NCBI GenBank assembly: GCA_049366815.1
Contig: JBMNCO010000047.1
Coordinates: forward strand, 14,141 to 78,140
Reading direction: 5' to 3'
Source of the DNA: CAYNYM01 sp049366815
GTDB taxonomy: Bacteria > Desulfobacterota > DSM-4660 > Desulfatiglandales > HGW-15
DNA length: 64,000 nt
A program made the translations under genes and the position numbers. Shown in pieces: positions 1 to 7,384 of this stretch. Below the pieces are notes generated by a model. It was not told the DNA's origin. It did no database searches and was given only the letters and a program-made list of their open reading frames with translations. Each line of letters opens with the position of its first letter. Within the stretch, counting starts at the first letter, position 1.

Positions 1-953
1 AGCCCCTCGGCAATATGCTCCAGGCTCTCCTCGAAACAGAGGGCGATACCACATGCTGCCAGGGCATTGGAGACGTTTTGAATCCCGGGGACTCTCAACC
101 GCAGGGGCACAGTCTTCCCATCAAAGAGGAGATCAAAGGCCATACCGTCGCGGCCCAGACTCCTCACATTGTCGGCCCGGATATCGTGGCCCCTGCCCTG
201 ACCATAGGTGATGAACTTCTTTTTCAGCGGCGAAGCCGTCCTCATCAGCAGTGCATCGTCCCCGTTGAGGAGGACCCGCCCTTGGGGAGAAATCTTCTCC
301 ACCAGCTCCACCTTGGCCCTGGCCACCCCCGCCATGTCACCCAGTCCTTCGAGATGGGCCCTGGCCACGTTGGTGATCAAACCGATGACGGGATCCGCAA
401 TCTCAGTGAGCCGGGCGATTTCACCGGGCCGATTCATGCCCATCTCCAGCACGGCCCTTTGGTGCGTATCCGTCATTTCCAACAGGGTAAGGGGCAACCC
501 GATCAGGTTATTGAAGTTCCCTTTGTTCTTCAGGGTCGGCGCCCCCCGTTCGAGGATACCCGCCGTCATCTCCTTGGTCGTTGTTTTGCCTACACTCCCC
601 GTAATCGCAGCCACCGGAATCCCGTGGGCGCGTTTCCACCACCCGGCCAAATCTCCAAGGGCCTTCAGTGTGTCGGGCACACGGATAACGGCCGCGGCCG
701 ACCCTTTTGGAATTGGAGCGCCCGAGAGCTCTTGGAGCACAACACCGGCAGCACCCCTTTCCAGGGCCGTCCTGATGAAATCATGACCATCGTACCTCTC
801 ACCTCTCAAGGCCAAGAAGAGTTCACCCGGGACGATATTTCTTGAATCCGTACTGAGGCCGGCGAGACACGTCTCAGGATTACCGACAGATAATTCGCCC
901 TGGACCGCAACCAGGAGCTCGGCCACGGTGATATCGCCCCACCGGGCCGTCAC
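1..953 (-). CDS. murF: UDP-MurNAc-tripeptide:D-Ala-D-Ala ligase MurF (C-terminus beyond the window)
   Basis: MurF adds the D-Ala-D-Ala dipeptide to UDP-MurNAc-tripeptide in the cytoplasm, the last cytosolic step of muropeptide synthesis. Translating the minus strand gives an open frame to the window edge with the N-terminal Mur domain (STDSRN, GELFLALRGERYDG), the ATP-binding loop GSVGKTTTKEM and the NKGNFNNLIGLPLTLL and LEMGMN segments typical of MurF. About 317 codons are present, so roughly the last third is missing. The chosen start is a GTG at 953 that overlaps the murE stop codon (GTGA), which implies translational coupling. It is the last visible gene of a minus-strand dcw cluster. Confidence 0.93.
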   Translation of the reverse strand, partial: MTARWGDITVAELLVAVQGELSVGNPETCLAGLSTDSRNIVPGELFLALRGERYDGHDFIRTALERGAAGVVLQELSGAPIPKGSAAAVIRVPDTLKALGDLAGWWKRAHGIPVAAITGSVGKTTTKEMTAGILERGAPTLKNKGNFNNLIGLPLTLLEMTDTHQRAVLEMGMNRPGEIARLTEIADPVIGLITNVARAHLEGLGDMAGVARAKVELVEKISPQGRVLLNGDDALLMRTASPLKKKFITYGQGRGHDIRADNVRSLGRDGMAFDLLFDGKTVPLRLRVPGIQNVSNALAACGIALCFEESLEHIAEG

Positions 954-2464
954 GCGTTCACCTCTGCGGCAAGGGCCGCTTCCTTGCGATCATCGAAACT
1001 CCGCCTTTCACGACCCACGATCTGATAGTCCTCATGGCCCTTGCCGGCGATCAGGATCAGGTCTTCACCGCCCGCCATTCTGAAGGCCTGCCGGATGGCC
1101 TTTCTCCGGTCCACTTCCAGGATGTAGCCCGGACCGTTTACCGGGAAATTCGCGGATGCATCCAGAGGCCTCATTTCCGATTTTCGGATCCCTTTTTCGA
1201 TATCGGTTAGGATGGACAGGGGATCTTCGCTTCTGGGGTTGTCTGAAGTAATGATCACCAGATCGCTGTGTTGGCCGGCCACAAGCCCCATCTCGATCCT
1301 CTTTCCCCTGTCCCGATCCCCCCCGCACCCGAAAACGGTGATCAGCCGCCCGCCGGTAAGGGGTCTGAGGGTCTCCAGGGCCTTTAGCAGGGCGTCGGGT
1401 GTGTGGGCGTAGTCCACAACCACACTCAAACCTCGGCGGTTTTGTACCGGTTCCAGACGGCCGGGCACCGACCCCACGGCCTCCAGTCCCTTTGCGACCG
1501 AATCCAGTTCCAAGTCCAAGGCCAGGGCAGCGGTAGCAGCGGCCAAAATATTGTAGACATTGACCTTTCCGAGCAACGGGGAACGGATCTCTCGTTTCCC
1601 GGCCGGCGTGATCAGCCTTGCCCGAATGCCGTTCCTGTCCGACGAGAGGACCTCCGCGCGCACCTGGCATGAGCTCTGGAGACCATAGGTCAACACCCGT
1701 GCGGGCGTCAGGGTCGCCAGTTTCTTCGCGTTCGGGTCGTCAAGATTCAGGACGGCAGTGCTTGACTCATCGAGTCCAAGGAACAACCGACTCTTGGCCT
1801 CGAAATAGGCCTCCATGGTCTTGTGATAGTCCAGGTGGTCCCGGGTGATGTTGGTAAACACAGCCGCCTTAAAAGGGCACTCCCTGGTCCTTCCCTGATC
1901 CAGGGCATGGGAAGAGACCTCCATGATGACATCCGTGGCTCCCCGGTCGGCCATCCTTCGGAGAAGTCGCATGAGATCGAGGGATTCGGGAGTGGTTACG
2001 GAGGCAGAACTTTTTTGACCGCAGATCCGGTAGTTGATCGTACCGATCACGCCGGGTCTCCGCCCTGCGGCCGTGAAGACCGACTCGAGCAGATAGCTGG
2101 TTGTTGTCTTGCCGTTTGTACCCGTAATCCCTATGAGGTTCATCTCTTCGAAGGGGCGGCTGTAAAATGCCGAGGCTATCTTTGAGAGGGCACCTCTTGA
2201 ATCGGATACACGGACCAGGGCCGCCCCCCGGGCTTCATATCCCGTGAAATCCTCGGCCACCAGGGCCGCCGCCCCCCTCTCAAGGGCATCCAGGAGATAA
2301 GCGTGACCGTCAAGGGCATGGCCCCTGAGGGCGACGAAGAGATATCCCGGCCTGACCTCCCTGGAGTCATAGGCAACCCCGCTGATCTCTACTTCCGGAT
2401 CTCCCAGATGTTCTTGGTAATCAATGCCTCTGACTATTTGACCAAGTTTCATCCTTCCACGCAC
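950..2464 (-). CDS. murE: UDP-MurNAc-L-Ala-D-Glu:meso-diaminopimelate ligase MurE
   Basis: MurE adds the third residue of the peptidoglycan stem peptide in the cytoplasm. The 504-residue protein shows the Mur ligase order: N-terminal uridine-binding domain (YDSREVRPGYLFVALRG), P-loop GITGTNGKTTTSY near residue 115, central ATPase and C-terminal domain. The motif DNPR is the known signature for meso-diaminopimelate rather than lysine, so the wall is of the Gram-negative type. The listed start is a GTG; an ATG four codons downstream (MKLGQIV) is an alternative and neither has a strong ribosome binding site. It lies between ftsI and murF in one transcription direction. Confidence 0.95.
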   Translation of the reverse strand: MRGRMKLGQIVRGIDYQEHLGDPEVEISGVAYDSREVRPGYLFVALRGHALDGHAYLLDALERGAAALVAEDFTGYEARGAALVRVSDSRGALSKIASAFYSRPFEEMNLIGITGTNGKTTTSYLLESVFTAAGRRPGVIGTINYRICGQKSSASVTTPESLDLMRLLRRMADRGATDVIMEVSSHALDQGRTRECPFKAAVFTNITRDHLDYHKTMEAYFEAKSRLFLGLDESSTAVLNLDDPNAKKLATLTPARVLTYGLQSSCQVRAEVLSSDRNGIRARLITPAGKREIRSPLLGKVNVYNILAAATAALALDLELDSVAKGLEAVGSVPGRLEPVQNRRGLSVVVDYAHTPDALLKALETLRPLTGGRLITVFGCGGDRDRGKRIEMGLVAGQHSDLVIITSDNPRSEDPLSILTDIEKGIRKSEMRPLDASANFPVNGPGYILEVDRRKAIRQAFRMAGGEDLILIAGKGHEDYQIVGRERRSFDDRKEAALAAEVNA

Positions 2465-2532
2465 CGATTCCGCAGATAAATGCCTGCAGTTTCCATTGAT
2501 AGGGCCTCAAATTTGGAAACCATCTTCTACCC

Positions 2533-4497
2533 TCACATGGGTGCCTTGAAGCTGATCCTGAGCGTTTGGATCTGTTCAATCGGCACACCGGGTTTCGGGG
2601 TCTGTTTATCGGCCAGTCCGGAACCCTCCATGACCACCTTCAGTCCCAAGGACCTCGCCCCTGTCAGGACCTCCCGCATACTTTGGCCCCGAAAATCGGG
2701 AAGACCTCCTTCATCATCTTCATTCCTTTCCTCTTCCTTGACTGAATTTCCCTGCCAGAGGCTCTCTCTGATCTTGGCCACCTCTTCGTTGACCTTGACA
2801 GACTGCTGCTGCGGATTGACCCGAAGCACATTGAGGGCCCAGGCCCCCACTTCACGGAAGACGGGAGCGGCTACGGTCCCGCCATAATAGGACCCCCGGG
2901 GTTCATCAATGGCCACAAAAATCACCAACCTGGGGTTTGTTACAGGCGCAAAACCGACAAAACTGGCCATGTAGTTTTGCCTGGAGTATCTCTTGGTCTT
3001 TGGATCCACCTTTCTGGATGTACCCGTCTTTCCGGCAACCCTATACCCTGCGATACTCGCCAGAGGCGCCGTCCCGTCCTCGCTCGCAACGCCCTCCAGG
3101 ATCAGGGCCATCTTGCGTGCGGTCTTTTCCGAAATGACCCGTCCGATCACCCTCGGATGGTTGATCTTCACCTTACGGCCCTGGTGGTCCTTGATTTCTT
3201 TGACCACATAGGGGCGCATCAATTTGCCTCCGTTGGCAATAGCCGCCATGGCCATAGTGACCTGGATGGACGTGGCGGACATCCCATGGCCGTAGAAAAT
3301 GGTCGCCCTGTCGATCGCCCGGGTGTCCTTGAAGGGGCGGATAAACCCCCCGGCCTCGCCGAGAAGATCGATATTCGTTTTATTGCCGAAACCGAATTGT
3401 TCCAGGTATCGGGTAAAGGTCTTGTAGCCCAGCTTCTGTCCTATCTTCACGGCGCCGATATTACTGGACACCGTAACGATCTCAGAGGCGGTCAAGACGC
3501 CGTGTTTGTGGGTATCGTGGATCTTTCTTCCCCCCACCTCGTGTTCCCCCTCCTCGCAATAAAAGGTTGTCTCAGGCGATACCACGCCCTTTTCAAGGGC
3601 TGCCGCCAGGAGGAAGGCCTTCATGGTGGATCCCGGTTCGTAGCTGTCCGTCACAGGACGATTTCTCCACTGTGAGGGGTCATACTTCCCAAAAACATTC
3701 GGATTAAAGAGGGGTGCCACGGCCATGGCCAGGATTTCGCCTGTTTCCGGATCGGCTACAATGCAATGTCCGCTCTTGGCCTTGGCCTTTTGGACCGCCG
3801 TGTTGAGTGCCTGCTCGGCCTTGTACTGGATATCCTTGTCAATCGTCAGGACCAGGCTGTGCATCTCTTTTCTCTCGAGTGTCGGGGTACTGACATAAAA
3901 GGGACGGCCCAAGGCGTCACTCATCTGCATAAGGATGAGTTCAGTGCCCTTGAGGAATTGATCGAACTTCCTCTCCAGTCCTTCAAGCCCCTGGTTGTCG
4001 GCACCCACAAACCCAATGAACTGGCCGGCGATTTCCTTTCCCGGGTAATAGCGTCTACTCTCCGTGGCACATCCGATTCCCGGAAGGCCTAAGGCCTTCA
4101 CCCGAGCAGCCTTTTCCGGGGCTACCTTTCGTTCGACCCACACGAATGAGCTTTTCCGCTCGAGCAGATTCAGGATAGTGAGTTTCTTCGTATCGAGGAT
4201 TCTTGATAACTGTTCAGCAGTGTGGATTTTATCGTTTATTCGCTTTGGATGGGCATAGATGGAACCAACTTCCACGCTGACGGCCAGTTCGTGTCCATCC
4301 CTGTCGTATATCGTACCCCGTTTCGGCGGGAGCTGTATGGAATTCCCGTAGCCTGCACGGGCGATTGTGACCAACTTGTCTTTCTCGAGGACCTGGAGTT
4401 GATAGGCCCTTGCCAATATCGCGCCCAGCGCTCCAAGGAAAAAAAGCGCGACCAGGTAGATTCTGATCCTGATTCCTTTCTTTTCCTTCACCTTCAT
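2533..4497 (-). CDS. ftsI: Septal peptidoglycan transpeptidase FtsI (PBP3) with a C-terminal PASTA domain
   Basis: This class B penicillin-binding protein cross-links septal peptidoglycan in the periplasm. The 654-residue protein has an N-terminal membrane anchor (about residues 12-30), a dimerisation domain starting at the RGTIYDRDG motif, and a transpeptidase domain with the three catalytic motifs: S290-T-M-K293, S344-S-N346 and K490-T-G492. After an acidic linker rich in Glu and Lys, a PASTA domain (about 592-650) closes the protein. PASTA is usual in Gram-positive PBPs and in the FtsI/SpoVD type of Desulfobacterota but absent from E. coli FtsI. The start overlaps the ftsL stop (ATGA), so the two are coupled. 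Confidence 0.95.
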   Translation of the reverse strand: MKVKEKKGIRIRIYLVALFFLGALGAILARAYQLQVLEKDKLVTIARAGYGNSIQLPPKRGTIYDRDGHELAVSVEVGSIYAHPKRINDKIHTAEQLSRILDTKKLTILNLLERKSSFVWVERKVAPEKAARVKALGLPGIGCATESRRYYPGKEIAGQFIGFVGADNQGLEGLERKFDQFLKGTELILMQMSDALGRPFYVSTPTLERKEMHSLVLTIDKDIQYKAEQALNTAVQKAKAKSGHCIVADPETGEILAMAVAPLFNPNVFGKYDPSQWRNRPVTDSYEPGSTMKAFLLAAALEKGVVSPETTFYCEEGEHEVGGRKIHDTHKHGVLTASEIVTVSSNIGAVKIGQKLGYKTFTRYLEQFGFGNKTNIDLLGEAGGFIRPFKDTRAIDRATIFYGHGMSATSIQVTMAMAAIANGGKLMRPYVVKEIKDHQGRKVKINHPRVIGRVISEKTARKMALILEGVASEDGTAPLASIAGYRVAGKTGTSRKVDPKTKRYSRQNYMASFVGFAPVTNPRLVIFVAIDEPRGSYYGGTVAAPVFREVGAWALNVLRVNPQQQSVKVNEEVAKIRESLWQGNSVKEEERNEDDEGGLPDFRGQSMREVLTGARSLGLKVVMEGSGLADKQTPKPGVPIEQIQTLRISFKAPM

Positions 4498-4859
4498 GGC
4501 AGGACTTGTATCTGCTCCGGCAGGGCCTGTCTGAGGCCCAATCCACGGGTAGCCTCTTCAAGGTACTGGGGAGAAAGATATGTCGCCAGTTCAACCCTCA
4601 GTTTTTGATTGAGTTCTTTGAGTCTCAATTCCTCCTGTTTCAAGCGGCTCAAATCATATCCGATCTGAGTCCCTTCAAAATTTGACCAGACATAACCGAT
4701 ACCGGTCCCCATGAAGACCAGCAGCATGGCCGCAATGAGAAAGATCTGACGGTAGCTCAAACGGAATCCTGTCTTCTTCACCTTGGCGTTTTGAATGCGT
4801 ATGCCCGTCCTGGTATTCCTCTTTCCGGCGACATCGGAAGTCCTGATCGGCCTCACCAT
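4494..4859 (-). CDS. ftsL: Cell division protein FtsL-like
   Basis: A 121-residue bitopic membrane protein: a basic cytoplasmic tail of about 40 residues, one membrane helix (IFLIAAMLLVFMGTGIGYVW), then a predicted coiled coil (SRLKQEELRLKELNQKLRVEL). This is the FtsL architecture and the position between rsmH and ftsI is the classical ftsL site. FtsL bridges FtsB/FtsQ and activates septal synthesis by FtsW/FtsI. FtsL proteins diverge strongly, so the call rests on topology and synteny. It begins one base after the rsmH stop and overlaps ftsI by 4 bp. Confidence 0.85.
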   Translation of the reverse strand: MVRPIRTSDVAGKRNTRTGIRIQNAKVKKTGFRLSYRQIFLIAAMLLVFMGTGIGYVWSNFEGTQIGYDLSRLKQEELRLKELNQKLRVELATYLSPQYLEEATRGLGLRQALPEQIQVLP

Positions 4860-4860
4860 G

Positions 4861-5795
4861 TTAGATCCTTTCCGCCGCTCTCATTGTGGCGCTGCGCGCC
4901 CTCGGGTTCTCCTGAATTTCCTGCCGATCCGGCCTGAGCCCTCGCTTTTGGACCCTTCTGAAAAGGGGCTTTCTTCCACAGGCGCATTGGGGAAGATCCG
5001 GAGGACAGACGCAACCCTGCTCCCAACCGGCCATGGCCCTCTTTACTTTTCTGTCTTCGATGGAATGATAACTCAGTATGACAAGCCGGCCTCCCGTGCC
5101 GATCAAGGCCGGGGCCTTTTCCAAAAAAATATCCAAGCTCTCCAATTCTCTGTTCACAGCAATCCTGAGGGCTTGAAATGTACGGGTTGCAGGGTGTTTC
5201 GCCCCGGGACCGTAAGTTTTGGGAACCACGGTCGCAATCAGATCCGCCAGTTGTCTGGAGGAATTCAGCTTTTTTTTTTACGCTCCCGAAGGATCGACCG
5301 TGCGATCACCTTCGCTTTTCTCTCTTCCCCGTATTCGCGCAAGATCCTTGCAAGATCGTACTGGGACAGGGTATTGACCAGTTGAGCGGCATCGGGTCCC
5401 ACTGTGGGATCCATCCTCATATCCAGGGGTTCCTCCCGGCTGAAGCTGAATCCCCGCCCGGAATGATCCAATTGATACGTGGACATCCCCAGATCCAGCA
5501 AGATACCGTCGACTTCCTGAATACCCAAACGGGGAATGACCTCATCGATTTCTGCGTAGTTGGATTTGACCAGGGTCACCCGCTGTCCGAGAAAGGCAAG
5601 CCTTCGCTGTGAAAGTTTGAGAGCCACCGGATCCCGATCCAGACAGACAAGTCGCCCCTTTTCGCTGATTTCCCTGCCAATAGCCGCGCTGTGTCCTCCG
5701 CTCCCGACGGTCCCGTCCACATAGACTCCTTCGGAATTCGTAATCAGAGCACCCAACACTTCCTGAACCATCACGGGCTGATGAGGAAATTCCAC
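4861..5795 (-). CDS. rsmH: 16S rRNA (cytosine-1402 N4) methyltransferase RsmH, frame broken at an A10 run
   Basis: RsmH methylates C1402 of 16S rRNA using S-adenosylmethionine. The N-terminal part (176 codons from 5795) has the opening HQPVMVQEVL, the SAM loop DGTVGSGGHS and LLDLGMSTYQLD; the C-terminal part in another frame has KHPATRTFQALRIAVN and LSYHSIEDRKVKR. Both are highly RsmH-like and abut at a run of ten A residues on the coding strand (plus-strand T 5270-5279). As written the frame stops at TGA just after the run. A -1 shift on the run, or 11 As, restores a protein of about 311 residues, the normal family length. It could be a homopolymer sequencing error, true slippage or a recent mutation. 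Confidence 0.85.
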
Positions 5796-5796
5796 C

Positions 5797-6252
5797 CTAT
5801 TCCCCTACGAGGAAATTATACGTCTCATGCAGTTTTTGACTGTCATCCAGGAAGCTGGCTTGGGAATCCCGGAATTCCACATCCCATTTTCCCCGATCCC
5901 AGATCTCGAATGTCTTCAACCCACCGACCAAAACCACGTCCTTCTTTAATTCGGCGATCTCCCGCAGATCCGGGGGGATCGTGATTCTCCCCTGTTTTAA
6001 TGGACATTCCTGGGCGCCCGAGATAAAATATCGCATAACTTTGATAACGTGTTGGTCAAGAAAGGACATTTTTGCAAACTTCTGTTCAATGGCTTGCCAA
6101 TCCGCCAGGGTAAAGGCCAAGAGACATTCGGAGCGATTTGTAAGGACAAGACAGTCCTCACCCCGTTGAGCAAGGACTTCCTTGAATCGCGCCGGGATGG
6201 CCAGCCGCCCCTTGGCGTCAAGAGCATGTTTGAATCGTCCATTGAACATCAT
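5797..6252 (-). CDS. mraZ: Division/cell wall cluster transcriptional repressor MraZ
   Basis: MraZ is a DNA-binding protein of the SpoVT/AbrB fold that represses the dcw operon it heads. About 151 residues, with two copies of the MraZ half-domain (KHALDAKGRLAIPARF and PLKQGRITIPPDLREIA). The frame could open at a GTG at 6261, but that codon lies inside the operator repeats. The tandem ATGs at 6252 and 6249 give MMFNGRF, matching the usual MFxG start, so 6252 is used here. It is the first gene of the minus-strand cluster and ends two bases before rsmH. Confidence 0.92.
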   Translation of the reverse strand: MMFNGRFKHALDAKGRLAIPARFKEVLAQRGEDCLVLTNRSECLLAFTLADWQAIEQKFAKMSFLDQHVIKVMRYFISGAQECPLKQGRITIPPDLREIAELKKDVVLVGGLKTFEIWDRGKWDVEFRDSQASFLDDSQKLHETYNFLVGE

Positions 6253-6258
6253 ATTTGA

Positions 6259-6293
6259 CACTCTTTGACACTTCGTTACACTTCACCCCACTT
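6259..6293 (-). promoter_or_regulatory. Probable MraZ operator: four direct repeats at 10-bp spacing
   Basis: On the minus strand, immediately before mraZ, four pentamers AAGTG, AAGTG, AAGTG and GAGTG occur with exact 10-bp periodicity (plus-strand CACTT/CACTC at 6289, 6279, 6269 and 6259). Known MraZ sites are runs of three or four G-containing repeats spaced by one helical turn in the mraZ leader, so autoregulation is the simplest reading. The last repeat nearly touches the start codon, so the bound protein would occlude transcription or initiation. Confidence 0.7.
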
Positions 6294-6808
6294 CTAGGGT
6301 AAATGTGCCCCTTTGTCAAGGAAAAAGAAGTGAAAAGGAGGTATTGAACGGCCCCGGAAGATCCGCGAAAGAAAACTTGAATCCCGCGGTGCGGAATAGC
6401 TGTTTCCCTTTGATCCTTCATGCTGACTCCGCTCTTGCGGTGTAAACGCTTCGACCAGAGCGAAGTTCGCGGAAAGGACTCCCGACGCTTTTGATGCCTT
6501 TCTCTCTTTGCCGCCCTCTATACCGGCTTCAATCCTCTAGCCCGCATCAGGAGAAATTGCTTGCATCCCGAGGGTTGTATCTCTAAAATACATAATTCTG
6601 AGGCATTTAAAGATGTCGGATGCATTCTTCGATCATAATCCTTGCAGATCAGAGGCCCCGGAGTCACTTACAACAGCATTTTTTATTGCTTTCAAATGGA
6701 GAATCGGATTCTCGGAAGGGCTAGGGACAGGGCCTTTCCCTGAATCCTGCTCCCGGTGATAATCGGGGAGTCTTCACGGATTTTCCAAGATTCAAAGGAG
6801 GTTCAATC
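6294..6808. other. Divergent intergenic region between mraZ and hsp20
   Basis: No convincing gene is seen in these 515 bases. The mraZ end must hold the dcw promoter. Near the other end a small perfect inverted repeat (GAGAATC-G-GATTCTC) occurs at about 6701-6715, and a strong ribosome binding site (AAAGGAGG) precedes hsp20. I could not find a convincing CIRCE element or a sigma-32-type promoter. Confidence 0.5.
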
Positions 6809-7255
6809 ATGGTCGGGTTAAGTATATGGAAAAATCAGGAAATCGACAGACTAAGGAGGGACATGGACCGTCTTTTCACTCGGTTTTGGGATGATTTCGG
6901 TGTGTCTCTCTTGCCCAGGCACAGAAGAGAACTCCCTTCCATCGATCTGTCGGAGACTGAAAGTGCCCTCATCCTTAAGGCGGAACTGCCCGGAATGAAT
7001 CCGGATGATCTCGACATTTCCATCATGGATGACATCTTGACCATTAGGGGGGAGATAAAGCAGGAGACCCTTGACGACGCCGAGGATTTTCACAGGAGGG
7101 AAAGGAGATACGGGAGTTTTGTCCGGAACCTCCGCCTTCCATGCAAGATATCTATAGAAGAAGTGAACGCCGTCTACAAAGAGGGCGTGTTGACAATCCT
7201 CATGCCCAAATGCAAGGCTGAAAAGGCCAGGGATATCAGAATCAAAGTAAAATAG
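6809..7255 (+). CDS. Small heat shock protein, Hsp20/alpha-crystallin family
   Basis: A 148-residue ATP-independent holdase chaperone. The alpha-crystallin domain spans about residues 40-130: PSIDLSETESALILKAELPGMNPDDLDISIMDD is its hallmark start (shown here in part: ELPGMNPDDLDI), followed by LTIRGE, the ERRYGSFVR strand and the NAVYKEGVLTI motif. The C-terminal IxI-type tail (IRIKVK) is degenerate. A strong AAAGGAGG site lies 7 bases before the ATG. It is followed after 129 bp by a Lon-related protease, a plausible protein-quality-control pairing. Confidence 0.93.
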   Translation: MVGLSIWKNQEIDRLRRDMDRLFTRFWDDFGVSLLPRHRRELPSIDLSETESALILKAELPGMNPDDLDISIMDDILTIRGEIKQETLDDAEDFHRRERRYGSFVRNLRLPCKISIEEVNAVYKEGVLTILMPKCKAEKARDIRIKVK

Positions 7256-7317
7256 TCCCCTATCGTCCTTGCCGGGCGACTGCATTGGCCTGAACACAAT
7301 TGTGCAATTCTGCAGCG

Positions 7318-7372
7318 TCAGGGAGCGGCAAAATCAAAAATCGTCTGGCGAAGACCGGTAGTCAAGACCATA
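7318..7372. repeat. Possible degenerate member of the dispersed intergenic repeat
   Basis: The segment carries GGGAGCGGCAAA and, about 25 bases on, GACCGGTAGTCA. The same two blocks in the same order occur at 61272-61313 (GGGAGCGGCAAA, GACCGGTGGTCA). It probably belongs to the repeat family seen at 14449, 31064 and 59154, but similarity is limited to these blocks. Confidence 0.35.
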
Positions 7373-7384
7373 AGGAGGTCGTAG

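Noticed and set aside
15..845. Plus-strand frame of 276 codons at the window start
   Set aside because: Antisense to murF, whose motifs are unmistakable on the minus strand.
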